Assembly: GCA_021442155.1 (NCBI GenBank)
Contig: CM038222.1
Coordinates: 59,618,266-59,682,265 of the forward strand
Length of the DNA: 64,000 bases
Reading direction: 5' to 3'
Source of the DNA: Cymbidium sinense
Taxonomy: Eukaryota; Streptophyta; Magnoliopsida; Asparagales; Orchidaceae
Below are positions 46,801 to 55,225 of the stretch, piece by piece; positions within the stretch are counted from its first letter, which is position 1, and every line of letters begins with the position of its first letter. Under the pieces are notes generated by a model that did not search any database, had not been told where the DNA came from, and saw only the letters and a program-made list of their open reading frames with translations. The translations under genes were made by a program, and so were the position numbers.

Positions 46801-49800
46801 TTCCAACGAAGAAATGGATATATAAAATAAAATAAAAGACAAAAACATAAGCAATGTGCAATATAAAATAAACATCATCAAAATAATAAAATGTACTCCA
46901 AGTTTGATAAACTCATGATGATACTACATTGATTCATTATGACTATAAAGAACCTTTCTCAAAGTTGTAATGATGGCCATGGAAGAGAGACGATAAAGTT
47001 AACGCTGCTAACTCATGCATAGTCCATAGGGAAGCAGAATCAGACAAGCACAATTGCAAGAAACTCTAAATGTTTTTTGTTGAGAATAACACCAAATATT
47101 ATTAAATAATATAGTATCATACATTGATACCCTGGTGATACTCACATTTACGACACTTTAGAGAAACTAAAAGACAAGAATTAAGGCTCAAAGGCTAACA
47201 AAAACTTAACTATATAAACTAGAACACTTATAACATCAGTAGAAATATACTTAATGCATAGCTCATTAAGTTCTACTTAAGAATAACACCATTAAGCTTA
47301 TCAAGGTGTTAAGGGAGTTGCAAGAATTATGACTATGGATGGGTAAGAAAGGACCAATTGGAGATGAATAATAGGTGATGCAATCCAACTCTACTTCAAT
47401 CTTAGTCATGAGCCTGGAATTTAGTATTTAAAATCTGTTTGGCATTTTTATACTTTTTAGGGGTAGCTTTATTAACTTAAAGCTTATTTCTATAAATAAC
47501 AATTAGGGTTTTGTAATTCAATAAGTTGATGGAATATACAAAAATTTTGACTTTCATTCTGTGGAAGTTGCTCATTCTTCTATGGTTTTTCTCATTCTTC
47601 TTTTTTGCTACCACTTGCCTCCATTTGAGGCACATCGTTCATCTACACTTCTCAATCTACTTCTTCTCTTTATCCTTCTAATTCTTCTACTATATTGAAT
47701 CTGTGTCCTATAAAATATCAAAAATTACCATAATGCACTTCTATTGTCCTACAAATTATTAATTTGATATCAAAGCTAAGTTCCTCATTTAAAGAGCCAC
47801 ATCCCATAACACATATGAATGAGTACCAACTAGCCTAATTGGTAAAAGCTTTCGAGGTTATTACCAATATTTTGAGTTTAATCCCTGTCTATACAATAAT
47901 AAGCCCCCACCTTGCAAAATTTTGGGTTGGAAAAAAAATCATAACATATGGCACATCTTATCTCTTAAAACCATTTTTTAATCTTTTTAGAACCTATGAC
48001 CAACATTCTTACTTCAATTATAGATCATTTAGAGAAAAAAATAAAAAATGGGAAGTCAAAGCTTACATACACATCCTCTTCCCTCCTCCACTCCATCAGC
48101 CTTAGCCTAACCTCATACACCTTCAATGACAAATCCAAATTCAATTACCATGATGCATTGTTGCAATAGCCACATTTTCTACTACACCATCGATGTTGCT
48201 TACTCCCTCACTAATGTTCCACCCTTCCTAGTTGAGTACAAATATGGTGAACTCCTTATCGCTCACAACAACTTCATCAACTACTACTCCCTCTCCACTG
48301 ACATCAAGAACTTAAGCTCTATCTTCAACACCTCCACTAACACAAAGGTCATCATCAACGTCCTTTTTCTTGACCCCATCATCTATCTACCCATAACACT
48401 TGAGCGCCTGCTAAAATGGCTCTCTCGCAAACACCTAAAATGTCCCTACAATATTTGTCTCACTTGCAATCGTGCCTGCACATCAAGTAGCAAACATATT
48501 TATCTGAGCAATATGGCCAAATCAAACCAAATCCATTTCAATAGAGTTTAAGCAAAACCAAATTCACGTAGAACTCCACTAAGCCTAAATTATCAAGTTA
48601 ACCCAAGCCTTAAAAAAATTCAACTTTAGTCGAGCAGTACATAGCTGAATTAATCTAATAATGTTCATAAAGACCTTCAAGTTTTCAAATGTATTTCCAA
48701 AGATTTGATAAAGTTTTGAAGAATCTAAAGCAGGAACCTTTGAATGATATTATTAATGATGATTATGATGCTTCTCATACATCTCTTCCTCCCCCATATG
48801 ATTTTGTCATTTCCCCATCTCTTCTTTGAAAGGACTTCTCATTTGGCTCTCTTCTTTAGGATGAATTTTACTAGCTCTGTGGTACAATTAAGAACCTTCA
48901 AATCTCCTCTAATAACATTTTCTCTCTCCAAAATAAAGTTATTTGCAAAACAATGGAACTCATGAGATATGTTTTATTTAAATCATTAGCCTTAAGTCTA
49001 TGTTTTTAACATTTACATTATTTATCAATGGCTTAAAATGCATTTGTTATTTAGGACTAGTGTGCTATTTTTCTATTTATTGAGGGGTAAATTGTAAATT
49101 TCAATAAGTCTTGTTTCAATAAATAGCACCCAAAATCTAATAATTCAATCAATTGATGATGGAATAAATAAAAGGCTTTCTTTTGGCATTCCCTCTGGGT
49201 ATTCACTCCCCTTTCTAGGTTTTTTCTCATGCTTCTTCCTCTCCACCTCCTATCTCCCATCTTTTGTGGCATTCATTCATCTAAACTTCTCAAAAATCCT
49301 CTTCTCATATCTTTTTGATTAATGAAGTATAAAAGATTTTTGCTTTAATATAAGAAAATCCAACACAATCCATTTATGTCAGCCCATTCATTAATAATTT
49401 GGTATCAAAACAATTCTAATATAAAAAAGGTGACTTGATCACCTCGATTTCACACAGCATGAAAAAGTAAACATGAACTAAATAAAAGTTTAGCTCACTT
49501 TGTTTTAATAAATATAAAAAGCAATGTTTTAGTTGCAAAATCAACATTTTTAATATAAATCATTAACATATTAACAACATCAAGGCTAAGGGAATATGCA
49601 AATAATACAAATGCATAATCATCAAAAGAGGGTAATTAAAATTTATATATTAGGCGAGTGAAAAACTAAACATATATTATGGTAGCATCGATAAGTATTG
49701 GCTTCTTGTACTCTGATCTTAACTCCCCAAATTCTAGCTCAAGCTGTGGAACAACCAAAGTGTTAGTAATGGAAGTGTGATGCCATCCTACATTAGGTTA

Positions 49801-51011
49801 TCCTCTAACCTAAATTTTCCTCATCAAAAAAGAGGATCATGATTCGTAACAACCACTTAAAAAATTAGGTGGTGATAGTGTTAGTGTGTGATTACATAAC
49901 TTTTTTAAGACGACTCTTAAGGCAATCCTCAACTTGTCTTTTAAAAAAGTAACAATATACATCTTGATTGATATCAATCAAAGTTCACTAATGAACTTAT
50001 ATGTGATAGGTCCATGACTCTTCAAATAGTTGAAAACCTATAAATCAAATCTTCAAATTAATTACACTACTCAAAAGCACTTGATTATTTTGTTTAAGCT
50101 CTACAAAGCATGAAGGTGTATAAAATAGGAAGACAAGGTATTCATGTTTAAGTTTATGGGGATTAAATTGTTTGGCACAATTCAAACTCGATCCAAGCTA
50201 AAAAATAGTCAGATCTGACTGTTTACCTAATTCTTCAATGCTTCATCTTAATGTTTTTTTTAGCTTTGGCCACTAAATTACTTTAACTCCCATAAGAAAA
50301 TGCCAATGTATTCTATTTAACATTCGATACCTCTCTACTTTTTGCTCTGCCTAAAGATGGTTATTGTTGGGTTGACCATCAAATTAACATTAAACTCCCG
50401 CATTAAAATAATAATCAACAAGCTTTCCTAGACATTCCAGTATGTTATTACCAAACACACTATCATCAATCAACATACCAAAAAAAAAAAAAAAAAAGGC
50501 TTCATAGCTCTATACAAGCAAAAATCTCTTAAAGTGCACAAGCATTTCCACAAAGACCAATAACCGTGATTGAAATCCAATAGATGTCACTTCCAACACT
50601 TCAAATCTGTGGATTTCAAACAATCACATCATTTCCTTGAATATTAATTAACCAGGCATGGAAGAAAGCAATTAGCCCAAAGTTTTCAATCGCACCTATT
50701 TACATTTTCTAAATTTTCTATAGTTCGACTCTAATAATACAAATTATCTAGACTATAATTAGAGTAAACGGTAGAACAAGAGGATTCATTAAATGCAAGG
50801 TCAAAAGAAGTGTGTAACAGCAAGCATGTTCTTAAAGGAAAGTGCCAAAAGTATAAACCAGTAAAAAAAAATCTCGTTACATCATCCTGCAACAACAAAA
50901 AAATATAAAATCATCAAGCAGCTGATAAAAACACCATGAGCAGAAATATAAAGACATCCCTACCAGCTGTATGTCTTGACGAGAAACTTTCCTGATTTCT
51001 CCGCTGGACAT
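28112..51011 (-). CDS. Plant-specific TIGR01589-domain protein, spliced gene
   Basis: Six coding exons (51,011-50,964; 45,043-44,938; 37,125-36,943; 32,365-31,892; 31,779-31,696; 28,176-28,112) join with intact phase into 960 bp, about 319 residues. The amino end MSSGEIRKVSRQDIQL continues into 'VQNLIERCLQLYMNQKEVV', 'AKIEPGFTEL' and 'VWQKLEEENRDFFKAY', the short plant-only domain TIGR01589 (about residues 16-75). A low-complexity Ser/Asn/Gly-rich middle follows, then the conserved tail 'DTISEGVSYEEFGSD'. No signal peptide, membrane segment or catalytic motif is seen. The domain's role is unknown, and the family has no established biochemistry I can cite. The gene is split by introns of 5.9, 7.8, 4.6, 0.11 and 3.5 kb filled with transposon debris. 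Start chosen because the ATG opens the family's conserved amino end. The exon 4/5 join is the only uncertain junction. Confidence 0.88.
28177..31695. other. Intron 6 of the TIGR01589 gene (3.5 kb)
   Basis: AT-rich intron text. A short tandem doubling ('AATCTCATATCAATG' about 33 bp apart) lies at 29,817-29,883. The open frame 28,737-28,997 and the minus frame 30,002-30,229 have no recognisable family. No element with clear ends found. Confidence 0.5.
31696..31779 (-). CDS. Exon 6
   Basis: 84 bp between 'TTTTTTTAACAG|GTATAC' and 'GCATTG|GTGAGG'. Together with the leftover G it codes GILESYDRSPYLAPE, then ANNFAGSPGVECIG. The intron before it is only 112 bp, the one short coding intron of this gene. 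Confidence 0.85.
31892..32365 (-). CDS. Exon 5: long low-complexity middle exon
   Basis: Reads from 'NQNPSCYLSENAS' through Ser/Asn/Gly-rich text ('LLSNGGSSSAIISAGPAGNQ') to 'PYGFLSHIPRNFSFSDLTDG', 'FAQSA'. It contains 'IKTEPSY', a lysine in a possible SUMO acceptor context (I-K-T-E), a pattern only. It ends 'GCCG|GTCTGT' in phase 1. Two 3' splice sites ten bases apart exist: 'GATGCAG|TGAACC' (start 32,365, fits the preferred exon 4 end) and 'TTGTTGCAG|TTGGAT' (start 32,375, fits the alternative exon 4 end). Confidence 0.85.
33940..34985 (-). repeat. ~230-bp tandem repeats that include an RTE LINE 3' end
   Basis: 'AACTTGATCACAATCTCTAG' begins at about 33,949, 34,180, 34,409 and 34,773. Units are ~230 bp; the third-to-fourth interval has an extra internal partial duplication of ~130 bp. 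Each contains 'AACAAGCCTTTATCCCACAA' and 'GTCGGCTATATGAATCATT', the reverse complement of the RTE 3' tail also seen at 35,317 and 6825, plus 60 bp of adjoining non-LINE text. Units are very alike, so the amplification is later than the LINE insertion. Confidence 0.85.
34985..35245 (-). mobile_element. RTE-type LINE fragment, copy B (3' part of RT ORF)
   Basis: On the minus strand it gives an 'EMRMLEWMSGFT'-like start, an ENR-like basic part and a WFGHI-like motif in broken frames. It is collinear with copy A at 35,380-35,690. The amplified 3' end follows at 33,940-34,985. Confidence 0.6.
35317..35860 (-). mobile_element. RTE-type LINE fragment, copy A (RT carboxy end and 3' tail)
   Basis: On the minus strand, from ~35,745: 'MTYGAECWPIKEKHKTKLSV', then 'EMRMLRWMSGFTL', then 'VGVASVENKIRESCLRWFGH' after two stops, then a basic tail. 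The 3' UTR ends 'GTAGCCGACCCCATCTAGTG', 'GGATTAAGGC' and (TTG)n at 35,317-35,331. This carboxy end and the TTG-repeat tail are characteristic of plant RTE-clade LINEs. 5'-truncated and dead. Confidence 0.8.
36943..37125 (-). CDS. Exon 4: end of the domain and Leu/Lys-rich segment
   Basis: 3' splice site 'AATTTTCAG|TTTGGC'; the leftover G plus TT gives Val. It reads VWQKLEEENRDFFKAYHV, then 'LMLKNQIVVFNKLLEKQVEL', 'MNKVCSPAVGSLPMSHGSC'. The Leu/Gln/Glu pattern suggests a helix, possibly a short coiled coil. The preferred end is 'TCTGCAT|GTATGA' at 36,943 (183 bp, phase 1). A second usable site 'ATCTTT|GTAATT' at 36,923 (phase 0) would add six codons. Confidence 0.85.
37820..37864. repeat. (AG)n microsatellite
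   Basis: About 22 uninterrupted AG units; on the sense strand of the gene a (CT)n tract inside intron 3. Confidence 0.95.
43391..43669. mobile_element. PIF/Harbinger-type MITE in intron 3
   Basis: Ends GGGTTTGTTT and AAACAATCCC are inverted repeats with one mismatch, flanked on both sides by TAA (43,388-43,390 and 43,670-43,672). 279 bp, non-coding. The right half is rich in GCAATGCGGTG-like words that form a local inverted repeat (about 43,615-43,650). The 90-codon frame at 43,461-43,733 runs over the end of the element and is not a gene. Confidence 0.8.
44938..45043 (-). CDS. Exon 3: core of the TIGR01589 domain
   Basis: 106 bp between 'TTTATTCAG|GTACAG' and 'GAACTTG|GTAATG'. Codes VQNLIERCLQLYMNQKEVV, then DTLLYQAKIEPGFTEL, with one base left over (phase 1). 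This is the most conserved part of the family. Confidence 0.92.
46387..46632. repeat. Two near-identical 124-bp tandem copies
   Basis: 'AGCTTACTATAGACCATG' begins at 46,387 and 46,511 and runs to 'CAGTTGTTCGCTA' each time. The copies differ by a short deletion (CTA) and one C/T change, so the duplication is recent. Confidence 0.95.
47430..47760 (+). mobile_element. Copia-like LTR remnant 1
   Basis: Shares with 49,050-49,395 the order 'TTCAATAAGTTGATGG', 'TTTCTCATTCTTC', 'GGCA...TTCATCTA.ACTTCTC' and a T-rich end. It is followed by 'ATTTGATATCAAAGC', a decayed form of the TGGTATCAGAGC initiator-Met primer site that follows plant Ty1/copia 5' LTRs. The left end is not fixed. Confidence 0.5.
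47826..47960 (+). mobile_element. SINE-like tRNA-derived sequence
   Basis: 'TAGCCTAATTGG' at 47,831-47,842 fits the polymerase III A box. 'GAGTTTAATCC' at 47,874-47,884 resembles a mutated B box at normal spacing (~32 bp between). A body with 'AAGCCCCCACCTTGCAAAAT' and an A-run follow at ~47,930. The 3' end is not defined. Confidence 0.5.
48126..48551 (+). CDS. Unidentified 141-codon reading frame between two copia-like LTRs, likely gene fragment
   Basis: Open for 141 codons in AT-rich intron DNA, antisense to the host gene. It shows coding-like codon use: long runs ending in C (AAC, TTC, ATC, TAC, TCC, GAC), unlike the flanks. The middle reads 'VPPFLVEYKYGELLIAHNNF', later 'VLFLDPIIYLPITLERLLKW' and 'KHLKCPYN'. 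I do not recognise the family. No gag, protease or RT likeness is visible. It may be a host gene piece captured by a small LTR element, a cut-down retroelement gene, or a retrocopy that inserted by itself. No promoter is seen; expression is unknown. Confidence 0.35.
   Translation: MTNPNSITMMHCCNSHIFYYTIDVAYSLTNVPPFLVEYKYGELLIAHNNFINYYSLSTDIKNLSSIFNTSTNTKVIINVLFLDPIIYLPITLERLLKWLSRKHLKCPYNICLTCNRACTSSSKHIYLSNMAKSNQIHFNRV
49050..49398 (+). mobile_element. Copia-like LTR remnant 2
   Basis: Similar to 47,430-47,760 ('TTCAATCAATTGATGATGG', 'TTTTTTCTCATGCTTCTTCC', 'TTCATCTAAACTTCTC'). It too is followed by a primer-site-like stretch, 'TTGGTATCAAAAC' at about 49,400. A 3' LTR would not normally be followed by a primer site, so the pair may be two 5' LTRs or a rearranged tandem. 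Confidence 0.5.
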
Positions 51012-51057
51012 CCTTCTCCAACAACTTTGAGCCGCTAACACCCACAAAGCAAATGAC
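50964..51057 (-). CDS. Exon 2: end of 5' UTR and first 16 codons
   Basis: 3' splice site 'TTCGGTTAG|GTCATT', 46 bases of leader, ATG at 51,011-51,009. Codes MSSGEIRKVSRQDIQL and ends 'CAGCTG|GTAGGG' in phase 0. The coding part is 51,011-50,964 (48 bp). Confidence 0.85.
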
Positions 51058-51367
51058 CTAACCGAAATAAAAAATCAATGGCATCAGTCCCCATAAAAAT
51101 AAAAATAAATAGCTAGGGCACATATACATCAACGTAAACCATGCCGCAGACAAGACCTAAAGCATAATCCCGCATAAAGCTACAGGATCATGTTCTTCGT
51201 AATCCATTTAGATCACAATCTAGTTCGATTTCGGAGAAATCAACAACTATAAAATAAAATAAAAACTAATCGGCCGCGAATAATTCAGTGAACAAAAGTT
51301 TATATTCGATTCTCAGCGGATAAACCTTGTTCACGACTTAGGAATCAAGAAAGCGAGAGTAATTTAC

Positions 51368-51645
51368 CTTTCTAGCTTGAAAGATTCAGTAACCTCCCAC
51401 ACCGCTCCTCCAGTAAGCCAAGACGAAGGAAAAAAAAAAAAGGAGAGAGCGAAGTGGTGAGGGGCAAGCGAGGAAAAGAGAGAAAGAGAACTTTCGAGAA
51501 GCAAGGGTGGAGTGGTGGAGTGGTGGAGAGAAAAGCAGGGTAGGGGCTGCGAACCAAAAGGAGATGGGGAAGCCTGCTGCTAAAAGAATGGCGGAGACGC
51601 TCTTGCGGGCGTTAGCTGCAGAGTTAGCTCCGCGATCAACCCTTC
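51368..51645 (-). other. 5' UTR exon 1 of the TIGR01589 gene
   Basis: Pyrimidine-rich on the minus strand ('TCTCTTTCTCTCTTTTCCTC'-like text), about 30 bp downstream of a TATA box. It ends at 51,368 with 'CTAGAAAG|GTAAAT', a good 5' splice site. A 310-bp intron follows, ending 'CGGTTAG|GTCATT' at 51,058/51,057. The transcription start is inferred. Confidence 0.6.
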
Positions 51646-51666
51646 AAAGTGCAGAAGCCATTACAC

Positions 51667-51674
51667 CTTTTATA
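51667..51674 (-). promoter_or_regulatory. TATA box of the TIGR01589 gene
   Basis: TATAAAAG on the minus strand (within CCTATAAAAGGTG), in a locally GC-rich stretch (51,590-51,710) unlike the AT-rich flanks. It is ~650 bp upstream of the start codon and just ahead of the pyrimidine-rich leader. The predicted start site is about 51,640. The 99-codon frame on the opposite strand (51,507-51,806) runs through this promoter and leader and is not called. Confidence 0.6.
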
Positions 51675-51719
51675 GGATCGCAGATGCACCGCCCGAGGCC
51701 GGATAAAATAGCTAAGGAC

Positions 51720-51922
51720 AAGGGATATAAATTTGAAAAACATTATTTTCTATTTATCTTATTCATTATATTGTACTCATATAATACAAGCATTAATATT
51801 TTTTAAAATATTTATTATTTTTTAATTAACATAAGTATAAAAATTATAATAAAAAAATATGATAAAATATATGGCACATATATTATAAATTTTTTTATTC
51901 ATATATTTTTTAAAAATAATCT

Positions 51923-51968
<46 letters not shown>

Positions 51969-53040
51969 TTCACATATGAAATATATATTTCTCATTTAAT
52001 ATTATTTATGTAATTTATTAAGTCCATGAATGCCTTTAAGTTTAATATCATATAAAGTGATTCATTATTAAATCTATTAATATTATTAAGTCTTTTTAAA
52101 TTTTATTGAATTTCTTTTCATAATGATTTTATCTATATGATTTATAGTACAACATGATTGACTTATTGTTATTTCATTAAAATTTATGAAGTTGTATAGT
52201 ATTCAAATTACAAATAATTTTTAACCATATGTTTTAGATTGAGTGAAGTATTTTATGACTATTTTTCATATATTTTTGAATGTATTGACTTTGTTATTTA
52301 CTACATGTCACTTAAGTAAAATTGAGATAGTATCGTTAAATTGGTTGACTGGGCAAGTACCTTAATTGCATGAAGAAGAAATATCATCTATTCATATTAT
52401 TGATTATTAACAGTCAAACTATTCATCATATTGATTATTAGCACTATATTGTTCATTATTAACAAATTATATATCTTTGTTTATATGACATTACATATAA
52501 ATTGATATCATTATAATGTGATTTATGTGCATAATTTTTTACTGATATCATGTCATGCATACCTAAAAAACTTTAGGCTATGCCCTCAAAATTTCAAAAA
52601 AAAAGTTTATTTATTTAAAAGTCATTTCGGATCAAATATATTTTTTATTTTATTTTAATTTATGTTTTGATTCGAAATAAAATATGTTTGAGAGTAATTA
52701 TTATTTTAAAAAAATACTAAAGATTACTCTACGTATTTTTAAAAATAAAATAATTTATTTTTAGAAATTAAAAAGAAAAATTAAACAAACAAGTTTTTAA
52801 AAATAATATAAAAATAAAAAATATAAACAAATTTGATCCTAAACAAATCATTAACAATCGAGTATTCATAAAAGTATTTAGATTGTAAGTTATCTTAATT
52901 TAGTAGTTGTTAACTTAAACTCTAAACTAAAATTTTTTGGGATCAAAGTCTTATATATGTGTAGTGCATGTGAGTTTACAGTTAAATTTGCTCAAATGTT
53001 TCAAAAGAAAATATATTCAGCCTTGCTCGATTAGTTAATT
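51720..53040. other. AT-rich region upstream of the gene
   Basis: Extremely AT-rich, with (AT)n at 51,923-51,964. No gene, RNA gene or element with defined ends seen. Confidence 0.6.
51923..51964. repeat. (AT)n microsatellite
   Basis: About 18 AT units, ~250 bp upstream of the TATA box on the gene's strand. Confidence 0.9.
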
Positions 53041-55225
53041 GTGATGTTTATTTTGAGATGTATATGGAGGACACCACATAAATCTGAGGGTGAACTTATT
53101 GAAGTTATCAGATACGATATTGAAGTATGCAGTACTATATCGAAAGATAGAGACATCACCCTTCAATGTACCTAATCACCTAATAAATACTCTTAAGGCA
53201 TGATGGGTCTTCGAATATATTAGAGATTTTTCTCCTACTTTACATGGGTGAATAAAGTAGTGTTTATATTAAACTGGGTTCTAAAGTTTCTTATGGGAGC
53301 ATGCCCCCATAGTTAATTACGTCTTAAGGAATGTGAATTCCTTAAGAATACTCTCAATTAAAGTAGACAATTATTGTCTCCAAAGATTTCAAAGATAAGA
53401 CTATCAATAAATTGGATATATTGAAAAATCAAATGAGATAGATCAAAAGGAGAGACTTATTATTGAAGCTAAAAGAGAATGAGTAGGGAATGTTCATGCT
53501 ACTAGAAAACCTGATGAGCACTCCAATCTATCCATGGTTGGGCTTTATATGTTTGAAGTTGAGGAGATTTATATGTTTGAGTTGAAATTTTATTATATTG
53601 TTAGGGCTTATAATCCCACAATACAAGATTATAGAAATGTCTAAGAGGTGAGGAATTTTGCTTGTCTCTTGAAGGAAACAACTACCTTGGATTTTAAATC
53701 TATGGAGCTTTAGCGAGAGCTAAAGCACGACCTAAGTCTAAGTGGATAGACATAAGATTTTCCTCCACAAGAGAAGGTAAATCACCCAATGTTGGACTTA
53801 TAACCGCTTAAAATGACAGCTAGTTAACTCTTATGCTTTAAAATCATATAGACAAGTCATATGATTTTGCAAGATAGTTAGTTTGTTATTATTTAGAAAA
53901 AAAAATATCAAAGTCCTTAAACTCATCTCCGGAGAGACTAAAGCATGAGTGGTATGAGTAATGACATAGTCTAATGCAAATCTTTTCAAATTTTATTTGA
54001 TTTTAGACTTTTTCATTTTGACAAAAGTCATAGGATTTTCATGTCTAAATGCATGATGAAATGAGGTTATGGGCTAAATCAGAGAGAAAGAGGTATTTTT
54101 CACCATAGAGGAGACCCTCAAATGTCAAGTCTTCTCCTATCGTGCAAGGATGAAAACCCCTCTTTGCAAAAATGATGTAATATGAATGCATGACATTAAA
54201 TATACAACATTCAGCTAAGGGGTTGCTAAATATTTTAATTATTTTTGATTTAATGCTTAGGCTTTATGTGAGATTATGAGTTATTTAAAAAAAGAGAAAT
54301 GGGTAGCCGAGCTCTACCATTATACAACCCGGTATATGAAAGAATAATTATAATTTACAAATGAATAAATGCCATGGGGGTCTTCTTATCTTCATTCTTC
54401 ATATCTCCTTTATTTCTTCATTTAGATGTGCTTGCTTCAAAGGCATCACAGGGCCTCCCAGGACAAAGCCTTCTAGCCACTGCTCGTCTTAATCCCCCAT
54501 AACACTAATCCTAATTTCTAATGCAAAATTATATTAAAATATGAAAGGTAAATCTAACTCTACCTGCAAAATAAGTGTTAGCTAAACACAATATATAACC
54601 CAAGCAGTTATATGAATGATATGGACTTAGCACCCTGCACATGGGTAACTAAGCCCACCGATCCTAATTTGAATTATGCTTGGGGGTTAAGCAACCTGCA
54701 AAATAGAGCATTTATATTTGTTTTAAGCACCCCTTAAGCACAATCCCATGTATAAAATATGATTAGGCTAATCACGGCCTACCATCTAGTCTACGAAGCA
54801 TATATCATAACATCCGTCTAAAATAAGACATCATAAAGCAAAACATACATCACTCCATGCACCACCCTAACATAAAGCTATAAATGGTGACTTAATTCTA
54901 AATTATGTGTTTTAAGGCTTGTGGGGTATGCCTTAACTAAGATTTATTATGATTCTCTAAGTATGAAAGAGTTTAATTATAAGAAGTTGATTTCATTTTA
55001 AGTGATTTAATTGATTTGAGAATTTTTATTTAGTATTTTCTTTTGTTTCATTTGGCTTACACTTAGCAACTAAAAGTTTTAAATAGAAGAAAAGAGAGGA
55101 TTACTCTCTTTTATCCCTATCTTAAGTCACTTATAAAGAAAATTTATTAGACTTAGTTCTCTTTACTGAATGACTTATTATATGTTTTAATTAATCCTAG
55201 GTTTAGGTTCAATTTAAATGATCGT
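53041..55225. repeat. ~3-kb tandem repeat, unit A (3'-shortened, 2.2 kb)
   Basis: Landmarks shared with units B and C: 'GGACACCACATAAATCTG' (53,068), 'GTTGGACTTATAACCGCTT' (53,791), 'GGACTTAGCACCCTGCACAT' (~54,622). Lacks the last ~0.7 kb of unit B. No protein-coding frame of note. Confidence 0.8.

Larger units (their letters stand above)
45044..50963. other. Intron 2 of the TIGR01589 gene (5.9 kb)
   Basis: Holds the 124-bp tandem duplication, the copia-like LTR pair with the 141-codon frame, and a SINE-like piece. 45.0-46.3 and 49.5-50.9 kb show nothing recognisable. Confidence 0.55.

Noticed and set aside
51507..51806. 99-codon plus-strand frame starting MEWWSGGEKSRV
   Set aside because: Overlaps the promoter and 5' UTR of the minus-strand gene. 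Its tail is AT-rich translation and there is no homologue-like pattern. A divergent transcript cannot be excluded but is not supported.
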